Below the pieces are notes generated by a model. It was not told the origin of the DNA, searched no databases, and saw only the letters and a program-made list of their open reading frames with translations. Both the position numbers and the translations under genes were made by a program. DNA of 55,003 nt from Enterococcus faecalis 13-SD-W-01 (GTDB lineage Bacteria; Bacillota; Bacilli; Lactobacillales; Enterococcaceae): assembly GCA_000415185.1 (NCBI GenBank), contig KE351649.1, forward strand, positions 176,182 through 231,184. The letters run 5' to 3'. This document shows positions 44,931 to 54,885 of the stretch, piece after piece. Numbering within the stretch: the first letter of the stretch is position 1; the number at the start of each line of letters is the position of its first letter.

Positions 44931-45623
44931 TCAACCTTCTTCCAATACTCCTTCTTCTCTCATGCTGAAATACTCTTCTCGTCCGATAACCAAATGATCC
45001 AAAATCTCGATCCCCATCAATTCGCCGCATCGCAGCACCCGTTTAGTAAACAGCAGATCTTGCTGTGATGGGATCACGTTTCCGCTAGGATGATTATGCG
45101 CCAAAATGATCCTCGCTGCTGAATAGCGGACAGCAAAATGAAAGATCTCTCGCGGGTGTGCGATCGACTGATTCAGCGACCCAACAAATAACGTTTTTTT
45201 GATCAGCACTTTATTCTTCGTATCCAGATAAATACAGATGAGATGTTCCTGTTTATGATCTTTCATTTCCGCAATCAGCTGCTGTGCTAATTCAAAACTT
45301 GCTCGAATCGTCGGACATTCTTCTGGCTGGGCGTCTTGGATTCTCTGCCCTAATTCAATCAGTGCTTTGATTTCAATTGCTTTGACCTTCCCTATCCCTC
45401 TGACCTTCTCTAACTCATTCAACGTTGCCTGACGGAGCATCACCAAGTCGCCAAATGCTTTCAGAAGATTCGCTGCCACCTCCATCACATGATAAGGATG
45501 TTGTCCTGTTCGTATCAAGATCGCTAACAATTCTTGGTCAGACAATGCCTTTACACCATGGATCAGCATACGCTCACGAGGAAGTGAACTTGCGGGAAGT
45601 TCCTCCATCAATTTATTTCCCAT
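44931..45623 (-). CDS. radC: RadC family protein (JAB/MPN domain)
   Basis: A 230-residue protein with an N-terminal helix-hairpin-helix (VRGIGKVKAIEIKAL) and a JAB/MPN metallo-domain with AHNHPSGNVIPSQQD. It was named for DNA repair, but its function is unproven and the metal site suggests a hydrolase. The start ATG is eight bases after GGAGG, and that SD lies in a perfect hairpin followed by T7. It is third in the folC-HAD-radC run. Confidence 0.92.
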   Translation of the reverse strand: MGNKLMEELPASSLPRERMLIHGVKALSDQELLAILIRTGQHPYHVMEVAANLLKAFGDLVMLRQATLNELEKVRGIGKVKAIEIKALIELGQRIQDAQPEECPTIRASFELAQQLIAEMKDHKQEHLICIYLDTKNKVLIKKTLFVGSLNQSIAHPREIFHFAVRYSAARIILAHNHPSGNVIPSQQDLLFTKRVLRCGELMGIEILDHLVIGREEYFSMREEGVLEEG

Positions 45624-45631
45624 AAAAAAAT

Positions 45632-45667
45632 CCTCCTCTCTTTATTAATACATACGCAGAGAGGAGG
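45632..45667 (-). promoter_or_regulatory. Hairpin carrying the radC ribosome-binding site
   Basis: CCTCCTCTCT and AGAGAGGAGG are perfect 10-bp complements with a 16-base loop. Read leftward the hairpin is followed by ATTTTTTT and the radC ATG. It can act as an intrinsic terminator between the HAD gene and radC, and it hides the radC SD. Confidence 0.65.
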
Positions 45668-45672
45668 CCATT

Positions 45673-46326
45673 TTATTTGATGATTTGCGGAATGTGGTGC
45701 AACGAAGGAACCACAGCAAGTGTTTTTTCTTTTAATTCATCTGTGGGTTTTAATAAATCAGGTACCATGACCACTGGGATCTCTGCACCTAAAGCAGCCA
45801 AAATCCCGTTATGTGAGTCTTCCAGCACCAATGTTCGTTGTTTCTGTGTACCCAGTGCTTGATGAGCCAACAGAAAAATCTCTGGATCAGGTTTTGCCCG
45901 CTTCACATTTTCCACAGAGACAATATCTTGGAAACGATGATGAAGCTGATTTTTTTCCAGCAGCAAGTCGATCACTTCTCGTTTATTACTAGAAGCAACC
46001 ACGCGCGGAATCTGATGTTCATCCAAAAAATCCAATAATTCACCGACACCAGGTTTTAATTGGACACTTCCCGAAGCAAACATTTCTACCGTTTTCTGGT
46101 AAGAAGCATCAATAAAACGTTGGACATTCTCTTTCCCAAAAGGTGCAAAAATCTGGTGATAATTGGCACAGACTTCTTCGTCTGAAACGCCTAAGAAACG
46201 CAGATAAAGTTCTTTGTCATAAGGAAATGCCATTTTGTCTGCTACGATTTGTGTTGCTTGGTAGTAAACCATCTCTGTATCGAACAATAACCCATCCATG
46301 TCAAAAATCACTGCATCAAATCTCAT
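45673..46326 (-). CDS. HAD-superfamily hydrolase, beta-phosphoglucomutase-like
   Basis: A 217-residue phosphatase with the DxDxT motif as FDMDGLLFDTE, motif II SSNK, the Lys in KRAKPDPEIF and motif IV VLEDSHNG. A helical cap follows the first motif. The substrate is unknown; the group includes sugar phosphatases and phosphoglucomutases. The start overlaps the end of folC by 11 bp, with GGAGG upstream. Confidence 0.88.
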   Translation of the reverse strand: MRFDAVIFDMDGLLFDTEMVYYQATQIVADKMAFPYDKELYLRFLGVSDEEVCANYHQIFAPFGKENVQRFIDASYQKTVEMFASGSVQLKPGVGELLDFLDEHQIPRVVASSNKREVIDLLLEKNQLHHRFQDIVSVENVKRAKPDPEIFLLAHQALGTQKQRTLVLEDSHNGILAALGAEIPVVMVPDLLKPTDELKEKTLAVVPSLHHIPQIIK

Positions 46327-47632
46327 CTTTTCCGCCTCCTAATTCCACTAATAGATTCCGTACTTCTGAGACGAAATAAAGCGATCCCGTCACCAAAAGC
46401 AAGTCCTCACTTGTCATTTTCTCTAAAATATCGCCTAAGCCAAACTGCCAAAGCGAAACAATCGATACTTTCTCATCTTCAACTTCTCCGATACTGCTTA
46501 AATCGATTGCTTTCGGGTATTCGAAAGTCGTCAAATAAATATGAGCATTCGGGATTTTTTTCAATTGTTCCAGCATCTCATGGACATCTTTGGTCTTTAA
46601 GGCAGAAAACAGGATATTGATATGATAATCTTTGAACTCTGTTGTCATATTTTGGATCAGTCTTTCCATCGCATGGGTGTTATGGGCACCATCCAAAATA
46701 ACTAAAGGCTCCTCACTCATTTTTTCCATTCGTCCTGGCCAATATGCTTTTTTCAAACCGCGGCGAATTTCTTTTTCTCTAAAAGGAAGATTTTCTTCTT
46801 CACAATAAAGTGCATATAGTTCTAGTGCCACACTGGCATTTTCAATTTGGTGTCGACCAATCATTCCAGTGGTCAAAGAAGCAAGCTTCCCATTTTTTCC
46901 GATAAAGGTAAAGACTTCGCCCCACTCAGCAGCTGGATGCTGATAGACAGCTTCATATTCTTTCCCATAGACAAAGGTTGGGGCTTGCTTTTCAGCAGCT
47001 GTCTTTTCAATAACTTTTTGAGCTTTTTCGGCAATATTTCCTAAAACAACAGGAACACCTTGTTTGATGATCCCAGCTTTTTGGGCAGCGATTTCCTCGA
47101 TTGTATTTCCAAGGATATCCATATGGTCATAGCCAATCGTTGTGATTCCTGTCAACATTGGTACAGCAACATTTGTAGAGTCCAACAGACCGCCTAATCC
47201 TACTTCAAAAATAGCCACATCTACTTTTTTCTGCCAAAAATAATCAAATGCCATTGCTGTCAACATTTCAAATTCTGTTACACCAGCCACGGCTTCAACA
47301 GTGTCTAGTTCAGTTACTAAAAGCTGATATTTTTCAACCAGTTCCACTAAGTCTTGATCTGGTATTCCTTTTCCATTGATAGAGATCCGCTCATTGAAGC
47401 TTTCGATATAAGGAGAAGTAAATGTCCCTACAGTCAAACCAGCTTCTTCCAGCAAACAGCGCAGATATGTCACTGTTGAACCTTTTCCGTTCGTGCCGGC
47501 AATATGGATCGTTTTTACTTTTCTTTCTGGATGATCTACTTTTTCTAATAAAGCCTCTACTCGTTCCAAGCCTGGGCGTGAGCCAAAAGGTAAACGGCTG
47601 TGGATCCAAGCAATAGCGTCTTCAATCGTCAT
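46316..47632 (-). CDS. folC: Bifunctional folylpolyglutamate/dihydrofolate synthase
   Basis: Adds glutamate to dihydropteroate and folates. A Mur-ligase-like fold with the ATP site VKTIHIAGTNGKGSTVTYL near residue 42. SPYIESFNERI, the E/D metal loops and the C-terminal LDGAHNTHAM follow. I start it at the ATG seven bases behind GGAGGG, giving 438 residues; 39 extra codons in the longer ORF are not credible. A TATAAT at 47657-47662 on this strand suggests its own promoter after the valS terminator. Confidence 0.94.
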   Translation of the reverse strand: MTIEDAIAWIHSRLPFGSRPGLERVEALLEKVDHPERKVKTIHIAGTNGKGSTVTYLRCLLEEAGLTVGTFTSPYIESFNERISINGKGIPDQDLVELVEKYQLLVTELDTVEAVAGVTEFEMLTAMAFDYFWQKKVDVAIFEVGLGGLLDSTNVAVPMLTGITTIGYDHMDILGNTIEEIAAQKAGIIKQGVPVVLGNIAEKAQKVIEKTAAEKQAPTFVYGKEYEAVYQHPAAEWGEVFTFIGKNGKLASLTTGMIGRHQIENASVALELYALYCEEENLPFREKEIRRGLKKAYWPGRMEKMSEEPLVILDGAHNTHAMERLIQNMTTEFKDYHINILFSALKTKDVHEMLEQLKKIPNAHIYLTTFEYPKAIDLSSIGEVEDEKVSIVSLWQFGLGDILEKMTSEDLLLVTGSLYFVSEVRNLLVELGGGKDEI

Positions 47633-47699
47633 CGGCAATCCCTCCATTTCTCTTCCATTATAACAAAAGGCAGACGACAGCCGAAAAAATTCTTTCAAA

Positions 47700-47745
47700 T
47701 AAAAGAAAAACCCGCAAAACATTTTTGGTTTTACGGGTTTTCTCT
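47700..47745 (-). terminator. Terminator of valS
   Basis: AAAACCCG-AAAAC pairs with GTTTT-CGGGTTTT across one wobble and is followed by TTCTTTTA. Confidence 0.85.
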
Positions 47746-47767
47746 TCATGCTCTTTGTTCTTGCTTC

Positions 47768-50407
47768 TTAAAGAATCGTACGCAGACTTTCGATACGTTC
47801 TTTGACTGCTGTTTGTTTTTCTAAGTAGTCTTTTTGTTTTGCTTTTTCTGCTTCAACTACTGCTTCTGGGGCGTTTGAGACGAATCGTTCGTTGCTTAAT
47901 TTTCCTTCAACGCGTTTGACTTCGCCGTCCCATTTAGCTAATTCTTTTTCTAAACGTTTGATTTCTTCTTCAATATTGATCAATCCTGCAAGCGGCAAGT
48001 AGATTTCTGCCCCTGTTAACACTGCTGACATTGCTAAATCTGGCGCAATGATTTTGCTTGAGATCGTCAATTCTTCTGGATTACAGAAACGTTCGATGTA
48101 GCTTGTGTTCTCAACCAAGAATTGATCGATTTTCTTATCATTTGTTTTGATCAGCAATGTGATTGGTTTAGAGATTGGTGTATTCACTTCTGAACGGATA
48201 TTACGTACGGCACGAATCAATTCTTTCAAGACTTCCATACCTTCAGAAGCTGTTTCATCGTTATATTCCGGATGAACAACTGGATATTCTGCTACAACTA
48301 GTGACGTACCAGTATGCGGAATATGCTGCCAGATTTCTTCAGTTACAAATGGCATGATTGGGTGCAGTAAACGTAAGATTTGGTCAAGTGTGTAAACCAA
48401 GATGCTGCGAGTCGTTTGTTTCGAAACAGCATCATTTCCATACAAGACTTCTTTACTCATTTCGATATACCAGTCACAGAAATCATCCCAGATGAAATTA
48501 TACAATTGACGTCCTGCTTCACCAAATTCAAAGTGTTCAGATAAGTCTGTTACTTTTTCGACTGTTTGGTTCAAGCGTGTCAAGATCCAGCGGTCTGCTA
48601 CTGTTTTTTCACCGGACAAATCAATGTCTTCGATCGTCATGCCTTCTGTATTCATCATAACGAAACGAGAAGCATTCCAGATTTTGTTGATGAAGTTCCA
48701 AGCAGCATCCATTTTTTCATAGCTGAAACGAACATCTTGTCCAGGAGCAGATCCAGTAGATAAGAACCAGCGCAATGCGTCAGCACCATATTGATCGATT
48801 ACTTCCATCGGGTCGATCCCGTTTCCAAGAGATTTACTCATTTTTCTTCCTTGTTCATCACGGATCAATCCATGGATCAAGACGTTTTCAAAAGGACGTT
48901 CCCCTGTAAATTCCAAACTTTGGAAAATCATTCGGCTAACCCAGAAGAAAATGATGTCATATCCTGTCACCAATGTACTTGTTGGGAAGTAGCGTTTGAA
49001 ATCTTCACTATCTGTATCAGGCCAGCCCATTGTTGAAAATGGCCACAAAGCAGAACTGAACCAAGTATCCAAAACATCTGGATCTTGTACCCAGTTGTCG
49101 CTGTCTTCTGGCGCTTCCATACCTACGTACATTTCGCCAGTTTCTTTGTGATACCAAGCTGGGATCTGATGCCCCCACCATAATTGGCGAGAAATAACCC
49201 AGTCATGGACGTTATCCATCCAGCGTAAGAATGTTTGGTTGAAACGAGGAGGATAAAATTCTACAGCATCTGGTGTGTCTTGATTATCCATCGCTTGTTT
49301 TGCTAAAGGTTCCATTTTAACGAACCATTGTGTAGAAAGGCGTGGCTCAACAACAACACCTGTACGTTCAGAATGGCCAACGCTGTGGGTCATTTTTTCG
49401 ATTTTGATCAAGCGTCCGATTTCTTTCAAATCAGCAACGATTGCTTTACGGGCTTCAAAACGATCCATTCCTGCATATTTTCCTGCAAGATCGTTCATTG
49501 ATCCGTCTTCATTCATTACATTGATGCGAGGCAAGTCATGACGATTACCAACCTCGAAGTCATTTGGATCATGGGCAGGAGTGATTTTTACGACACCCGT
49601 TCCAAATTCCATATCAACATATGTGTCAGCGATGATTGGGATTTCTTTATCCATCAAAGGCAAGATCACTTTTTTACCAATCAAAGCTTGATAACGTTCG
49701 TCGTCTGGGTGAACGGCTACAGCTGTATCTCCCAACATGGTTTCAGGACGTGTTGTTGCGATTTCTACGACACCTGAACCATCAGCTAATTCATAGCTCA
49801 TATGATAAAATGCACCTTCGATATCTTTGTGGATTACTTCGATATCTGATAATGCAGTACGTGCTTGAGGGTCCCAATTGATGATATATTCGCCGCGATA
49901 GATCAATTCTTTTTCATACAATGTCACAAATACTTTGCGAACTGCTTCGGATAAACCGTCATCTAAAGTAAAACGTTCTCTACTGTAATCAAGAGATAAT
50001 CCTAGTTTTGACCATTGTTCGCGGATATGTCCAGCGTATTCTTCTTTCCAGTCCCATACTTGGTCGATGAATTTTTCACGGCCAAGATCATAACGTGAAA
50101 TGCCTTGTTGACGAAGTTTTTCTTCTACTTTTGCTTGTGTTGCGATACCCGCGTGGTCCATTCCAGGCAGCCACAACGTATCGAAACCTTGCATTCTTTT
50201 TTGGCGAATGATCATATCTTGCAGTGTTGTATCCCATGCATGTCCTAAATGCAGTTTTCCTGTAACATTTGGCGGCGGGATTACGATTGAATAAGGTTTT
50301 GCTTCTTGATCGCCGCTTGGTTTGAAGAGATCTTTTTCAAGCCATTCATGGTAACGGCCCGCTTCTACTTCTTGCGGATTGTATTTGGTTGACATTTCTT
50401 CCGTCAT
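47768..50407 (-). CDS. valS: Valyl-tRNA synthetase
   Basis: Class I aminoacyl-tRNA synthetase that charges tRNA-Val and edits threonine. Visible are the HIGH-type motif in [14 protein letters not shown] near residue 45, the editing domain, KMSKS as [11 protein letters not shown] near 525, an anticodon-binding domain and the C-terminal coiled coil (residues about 810-879). The length of 879 residues is usual. AAGGAGG precedes the ATG. The upstream T-box controls it by tRNA-Val charging. Confidence 0.97.
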   Translation of the reverse strand: MTEEMSTKYNPQEVEAGRYHEWLEKDLFKPSGDQEAKPYSIVIPPPNVTGKLHLGHAWDTTLQDMIIRQKRMQGFDTLWLPGMDHAGIATQAKVEEKLRQQGISRYDLGREKFIDQVWDWKEEYAGHIREQWSKLGLSLDYSRERFTLDDGLSEAVRKVFVTLYEKELIYRGEYIINWDPQARTALSDIEVIHKDIEGAFYHMSYELADGSGVVEIATTRPETMLGDTAVAVHPDDERYQALIGKKVILPLMDKEIPIIADTYVDMEFGTGVVKITPAHDPNDFEVGNRHDLPRINVMNEDGSMNDLAGKYAGMDRFEARKAIVADLKEIGRLIKIEKMTHSVGHSERTGVVVEPRLSTQWFVKMEPLAKQAMDNQDTPDAVEFYPPRFNQTFLRWMDNVHDWVISRQLWWGHQIPAWYHKETGEMYVGMEAPEDSDNWVQDPDVLDTWFSSALWPFSTMGWPDTDSEDFKRYFPTSTLVTGYDIIFFWVSRMIFQSLEFTGERPFENVLIHGLIRDEQGRKMSKSLGNGIDPMEVIDQYGADALRWFLSTGSAPGQDVRFSYEKMDAAWNFINKIWNASRFVMMNTEGMTIEDIDLSGEKTVADRWILTRLNQTVEKVTDLSEHFEFGEAGRQLYNFIWDDFCDWYIEMSKEVLYGNDAVSKQTTRSILVYTLDQILRLLHPIMPFVTEEIWQHIPHTGTSLVVAEYPVVHPEYNDETASEGMEVLKELIRAVRNIRSEVNTPISKPITLLIKTNDKKIDQFLVENTSYIERFCNPEELTISSKIIAPDLAMSAVLTGAEIYLPLAGLINIEEEIKRLEKELAKWDGEVKRVEGKLSNERFVSNAPEAVVEAEKAKQKDYLEKQTAVKERIESLRTIL

Positions 50408-50430
50408 ATCTGTTTTCCTCCTTTATAACT

Positions 50431-50690
50431 AAAAAAAGTCCTAAAATACTTTCGTATTTTAGGACGTAAATTACGCGGTACCACCTAATTTGCAGTAGAA
50501 AATGAGAACTACTGCCGCTTTAAGCGTGAGTTAACGGTCACGACTCGTTTATCTCTACATCAAATCTTCAAGATAAAAACTCCCAAGCTACCTTCACCAG
50601 CTGCCGTTAAAAGCGTTCCACCTATCCGCTTTCTCTCTAGAAACATTCGCTAGCTACTCCTCTTGTTCAACGTCTTGTCTCATTCTACAA
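50431..50690 (-). promoter_or_regulatory. T-box leader of valS
   Basis: The invariant T-box core AGGTGGTACCGCG is at 50473-50486, followed by a terminator (GTCCTAAAATAC/GTATTTTAGGAC, then T7, 50431-50465). In the Stem I region, AGTA and GAA loop-E strands are visible; the triplet after GAAG reads GTA, a valine codon followed by G, so GUA is the probable specifier. Uncharged tRNA-Val should prevent termination. Confidence 0.88.
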
Positions 50691-50754
50691 TGCTTTTTTT
50701 TCAAAGTCAATAAAAGGTCGGTTAAAGAAACTGGCAGATTTTTTTTATCATTAG

Positions 50755-53670
50755 TTATTTTTCAAATGCTTTCTTTTTCTCTTGAACAATTGATTCATTT
50801 CTCTTTTTCTGTTGATTATTTTCTGATATTTCTTTTTTCAGATCCTTTAGCGCCTCAATTTTGACCAGTCCTTGGTTTTCTCTCTTCAAGTTCGATCCGC
50901 TTGTTTCAGGTATTTCTTTGGTCACCTGTCTTTTAACCGTTTCAAAAGCAGCTGGCTGACTCGTTACTGCCGCATTCGTCTTTGGAATAGTGCCCGTTAC
51001 CTTTACCTTCTCTGCAAGCGATTGTTTACTCTCTCGTGTGATGGTTTCTTTTTGTGGAGGAATGGTGGCTGTTGGTTGAATTCTTGCTTCTTTTTGCTCT
51101 TGATTATGTTCTTTTAAACTTATATAGCTGTCAACTAGTGCCTGGGCTCTTTTAACATCCCTCCAATAATCAGTATCACCAGGATTAAAAAGATGCTTAT
51201 ATTGAGAATCTAAATCTATCGGAACTCCCGCTTTATCAACAACTAACGACCAAACAACTTCTGCACTTTGATTACTATCATCTACTTCCTTTAACATTTC
51301 GATTCTTTGATTGAGAGCGGATGTCAAAAACTGTTTTTTATCTGCATAAAATTCTAGAATATCTCTAACCCGGCCCCAACGTTCCAACCACCAATCTCTT
51401 ATATTCGGCTTCACTTGCTCGTTTTCTTTACTATTATTCCACGTACTAAATTCGTTAAATGGTACTCGTTTTTGACCTTCATAAAAAACTTCTTTTAATG
51501 CAGGATTTTGTTTCATCCAATGACGGATCTCTTCACTTCGATAAATACAATCAGCAAATTTTTCTTCTTTGTCTGTTCTATAAAAATTATGATTTATTTC
51601 CGCTAGAAAAGCAGTTCTCATAATACCTTCTATATTTTGTTCTGCACGCACTAAATCCTTACGAAAATCAGTTAGTGCTGTGTCCTTTCCCTTTGTTTTT
51701 TTAGAGATAAGTTTTTCTATAGCTAATACAATCTTTCTCTTCTCCGCTTCTATCTCTTCTGCATCCATCTTTAAATAACGATTTATCCATCTATTCACTT
51801 GGTCTTCTGAAGGTTGAAATTCATTACTTTGAAGTTTTTTTGTGATTGATCCAACAAGCTCTTTTTCTCTTTCAGTATTTTTCAATAAGTCTAATACTTT
51901 TTTTCGTTCATGGGGCGTACTATGCGGGATTTGTTTATTGTCCAATTCAACCTGAATGAACTCTGCTGCGATAGGAAACAAATAATCTATTTTTCTTTTA
52001 TCTAGTGCTTCTTTTATTTCGTCAACTTTATTTACTGCAGGTGCACGAGCTAAAGAGTCCAGCATTTTTTGCCATTTCACTTCCCAATTTGGCAAAATTG
52101 ATAGAACTTCTTGGAGAACTTCTTTATCTTTAAAAATTTGTCCTACTTGCTCTTGATCGTCTTTTGATAAATGATTAGTTAAATATGTTTGTACTTGTTC
52201 CTTGAGTTTATCCTCCCAATCAATGAAGTGCGCTTTTAGCTTCAGCATCGTATCTGCTATTTCATCGGGTCCCCTATGCACACTTTTATCAACTTCAATC
52301 GTACGAAGGGCATTTTCTATCCTTTGTTTTCTGATTTCCTCAACACTTTTTTCCATCATCTCTGGCAGCTGTATCGTTTCTTTGACTTTTTTATCAGATA
52401 CTTCTTGTCTAAGTAATACAATCTTGTCAAATTTCTCCCATGCTTCTTGGCCAAATGTGATTTTTCCTAAACCATTCAAAAGTTCTTTTGCTTCTAAGTA
52501 ATCGTAGCGTGCTTTTGATTCTTCTGAATGAACAACTGCATAGACTTTCTCAAATTGGTGTAATTTTTTTGAAGTTATAGCGCTTGAATCTGAAGTTTGT
52601 TTTAATAAATGAACAAATGCTTGCCCTAATTCCTGTTGATTTTCTTTCGTCAACTTTTGCAAGATAGTCTCTTTATAAAAATGCAATTGATCCTCTCGAA
52701 TCAAACTAGCAGCTGCTTTTTCTCTAATATATTCTTTAATTGCTGTTGATTTTACTTCTCCGTACAGCCGAATCATTAAGTCGGCAGTGTCTATCTTTGT
52801 TTTACCTAATAGATCATCACACATTATCACCGTATCGATAGAAACTTCTTTATCAATAAAAGCAGCGATCTTTTTATCTGCGATTTGTTTGTTTATAACG
52901 CTACTTTTTCTTTCAAACTTTCCGTGAATGTATGGTATCGCATCTGCGGATATACCTAGATTGCTTCGTGTTACAGCGATATGAATATACGCTTTTTTTT
53001 CAAGATAAGAGAAATTTTTACTTTTTAAAATTTCATGAAGTCGTTCATTATGCTTCAAATAATCATAAAATAATTCGAATATTCCTTGCTCTTCTTCCTT
53101 TGTTCCAAAAAAACTATCAATGGCTATTTTTCTGTAACCTTTTTCGGCAGCTTCGCCATTCGTCAATTCTCTGTAATTGAATGATCTGTGTGTCCCACTA
53201 TGAAATAAATCCGATGTCATTGAAAAAATATAGTTTTTTGTTTCCATGGACGTTAACTTATCTTGTAAATCCAGACATCCGGATTGTATTTCAACTGTTA
53301 ACTTTTCATGCTCTTCTTTTGCCCACTCAATAACGTCCTCACTATGTTTCCCATTCTTAGTTTGTATAATTGTTTTTAACCAAAATTTTTTATTAGTGAT
53401 TGGCTCTGACAGATAGTTGAACAATACCTTGCCTACATCAGCATTATCTGTAATATGTTGAAAAGAGTGACAAGCTTCGACGACTTCATCCATCGTTAGT
53501 ATTTTCTGTTTTCTACGCGCTGCTAGCTCTTCACCATCTAACCATTTCCATTCCTCTCTTTTTTTCAATGTTTCCATTACTTGCTTATAGTAGTTATTGT
53601 TTTTATCTGGAACGCTATCCATCACTTCAAGTATCTTTTCCTTAGGCCTTTTGTATTCCTCATTGCTCAT
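50755..53670 (-). CDS. Large hypothetical protein, 971 residues
   Basis: I do not recognise this protein. It is intact, has a perfect SD (AAGGAGG six bases before ATG), and is probably cytoplasmic, as no signal peptide or membrane segment is seen. Residues 1-850 are Lys/Glu-rich and look mostly helical. Residues about 850-971 are Pro/Thr/Ser/Gln-rich, then Lys-rich, and likely disordered. There is no obvious Walker, nuclease or protease motif. Its DNA is more AT-rich than that of valS and rex around it, and it stands alone with no partner, so horizontal acquisition is possible. Its size and solitary state could fit a lineage-specific envelope, defence or antagonism protein, but this is speculation. 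Confidence 0.8.
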   Translation of the reverse strand: MSNEEYKRPKEKILEVMDSVPDKNNNYYKQVMETLKKREEWKWLDGEELAARRKQKILTMDEVVEACHSFQHITDNADVGKVLFNYLSEPITNKKFWLKTIIQTKNGKHSEDVIEWAKEEHEKLTVEIQSGCLDLQDKLTSMETKNYIFSMTSDLFHSGTHRSFNYRELTNGEAAEKGYRKIAIDSFFGTKEEEQGIFELFYDYLKHNERLHEILKSKNFSYLEKKAYIHIAVTRSNLGISADAIPYIHGKFERKSSVINKQIADKKIAAFIDKEVSIDTVIMCDDLLGKTKIDTADLMIRLYGEVKSTAIKEYIREKAAASLIREDQLHFYKETILQKLTKENQQELGQAFVHLLKQTSDSSAITSKKLHQFEKVYAVVHSEESKARYDYLEAKELLNGLGKITFGQEAWEKFDKIVLLRQEVSDKKVKETIQLPEMMEKSVEEIRKQRIENALRTIEVDKSVHRGPDEIADTMLKLKAHFIDWEDKLKEQVQTYLTNHLSKDDQEQVGQIFKDKEVLQEVLSILPNWEVKWQKMLDSLARAPAVNKVDEIKEALDKRKIDYLFPIAAEFIQVELDNKQIPHSTPHERKKVLDLLKNTEREKELVGSITKKLQSNEFQPSEDQVNRWINRYLKMDAEEIEAEKRKIVLAIEKLISKKTKGKDTALTDFRKDLVRAEQNIEGIMRTAFLAEINHNFYRTDKEEKFADCIYRSEEIRHWMKQNPALKEVFYEGQKRVPFNEFSTWNNSKENEQVKPNIRDWWLERWGRVRDILEFYADKKQFLTSALNQRIEMLKEVDDSNQSAEVVWSLVVDKAGVPIDLDSQYKHLFNPGDTDYWRDVKRAQALVDSYISLKEHNQEQKEARIQPTATIPPQKETITRESKQSLAEKVKVTGTIPKTNAAVTSQPAAFETVKRQVTKEIPETSGSNLKRENQGLVKIEALKDLKKEISENNQQKKRNESIVQEKKKAFEK

Positions 53671-53835
53671 TTCTGTACCTCCTTTTCTAAATATTAACTA
53701 ATTTCAATTTTCCACATCCCAATAAAAATAAACGTTATTTTATAAAATAACGCGCACATATATTAAATTATTATAAAGGTAAAAAATAAATAAAAACAAT
53801 CTAAAAACTAATATAACTTTGTTATCTTAAAGAAC
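53671..53835. other. AT-rich intergenic stretch
   Basis: The promoter of the 971-residue gene is expected here. The sequence is extremely AT-rich; no single promoter stands out and I see no small gene. Confidence 0.5.
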
Positions 53836-53882
53836 TAAAAAAACCCAAACAGGAAAAAATGTTTTCTCTGCTTGAGTTTATT
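53836..53882 (-). terminator. Terminator of rex
   Basis: AAACTCAAGCAG pairs with CTGTTTGGGTTT using two G-U pairs and is followed leftward by T7. It lies just after the rex stop. Confidence 0.75.
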
Positions 53883-53895
53883 TAAATATAATCGT

Positions 53896-54549
53896 TTATG
53901 AAAAGACGGAAGAATAATTTTCATCAAAATAAATCAATGTTTGTAATTCGGTCGTCAAATCTATGTATTGCACATTCACACCTTCTGGCACTACTACACG
54001 ATCTGGTGCAAAATTCAAGATAGCTGTTACATCGCTTTTTACGACTTCATCAATGGCTCTTTGTGAATATTTGCTTGGAACTGTGGAAATGGCTACAGAC
54101 AGATTTTTTTCTTCAGCAATCTCTGCGAAGCGCTCGATAGGATAAATCATTTGTCCATCAATCTCTTTATTGACTAAATCAGGATCGTTGTCAAAGATAC
54201 AGACGATATTCAAATTGGCATTTCGGCGAAAATTATTATGCCACAATGCTTTTCCTAAATTGCCGTAACCAATCAAAGCAATCCGTTTTTCTTCCTGAGT
54301 ATTTAAAATACTATCAAAAACTTCAATCAAAAATGGGACATCGTATCCGTATCCGCTTCTGCCTAATTCGCCTAGATGAGAAAAATCTCTGCGGATAGTT
54401 GCAGATGGGACCTGCGTGATATCACTGAATTCTTTTGATTTTATTCGGCTGACACCTGAATCATCCAGCATCTTCAAGTATCTCAAATAAAGCGGTAGCC
54501 TTTTCGCTGTTGCTTTTGGCAATAAGTCGTATCTTCGTAATTCTTGCAT
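53896..54549 (-). CDS. rex: Redox-sensing transcriptional repressor Rex
   Basis: NADH/NAD+ sensor that represses fermentation and anaerobic genes. The N-terminal winged helix includes VSRIKSKEFSDITQVPSATIRRDFSHLG, and the Rossmann domain has ALIGYGNLGKAL. The C-terminal swapped helix ends the protein. The start is the ATG six bases after AGGAGG, giving 217 residues; 16 codons upstream are not supported. TTGATA (54611-54616) and TACACT (54588-54593), 17 bp apart, form its promoter. TTGTGAA in the leader (54572-54578) resembles half of a Rex site. Confidence 0.95.
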   Translation of the reverse strand: MQELRRYDLLPKATAKRLPLYLRYLKMLDDSGVSRIKSKEFSDITQVPSATIRRDFSHLGELGRSGYGYDVPFLIEVFDSILNTQEEKRIALIGYGNLGKALWHNNFRRNANLNIVCIFDNDPDLVNKEIDGQMIYPIERFAEIAEEKNLSVAISTVPSKYSQRAIDEVVKSDVTAILNFAPDRVVVPEGVNVQYIDLTTELQTLIYFDENYSSVFS

Positions 54550-54587
54550 ATCCAGCCTCCTTGTTTGTAATTTCACAATATATAATA

Positions 54588-54616
54588 AGTGTATCATGAT
54601 TGCGCTTTCCTATCAA
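54588..54616 (-). promoter_or_regulatory. rex promoter
   Basis: On the leftward strand TTGATA and TACACT are separated by 17 bp. The predicted start lies about 30 bp before the ATG. A TTGTGAA half site follows, suggesting autorepression. Confidence 0.6.
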
Positions 54617-54716
54617 GGAATCTTTGGATAGACGATGACTACTGCTTTTATTACACATTTAAATTTTAAATACTTAACTTATAAAAGACGGTTCTATTCC
54701 ACTTTTTTCACAAAAA

Positions 54717-54771
54717 ATTTCTATTTCAGAAATAGAAATAACATCCAGATGCGTATACGTATCTGGGCGTT
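54717..54771. repeat. Two adjacent palindromes
   Basis: TTTCTATTTC/GAAATAGAAA with one central A (54718-54738) is perfect. It is followed at once by a 32-bp near-palindrome centred on GTATAC (54740-54771, arms CCAGATGCGTATAC and GTATACGTATCTGG with few mismatches). Possibly a terminator of a gene outside the window, or an operator. No gene is seen in 54620-54849. Confidence 0.6.
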
Positions 54772-54849
54772 ACAGTATTTTCTTGGAAAGATTCTTAATG
54801 CTGTGAAACACGAAGAACGAAGGATTCGATGTCAAACAGTACCTACTTG

Positions 54850-54882
54850 GTGCTCGGATCAGAACACTGAGAAAACAACCTC
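54850..54882 (-). repeat. Variable-stem palindromic repeat, fragment D (5' end only)
   Basis: The complement reads GAGGTTGTTTTCTCAGTG...GATCCGAGCAC, nearly identical to positions 34-66 of copy A. No matching stem or 3' end follows, so the unit is truncated or has diverged. It abuts copy C with a three-base gap. Confidence 0.7.
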
Positions 54883-54885
54883 TTT

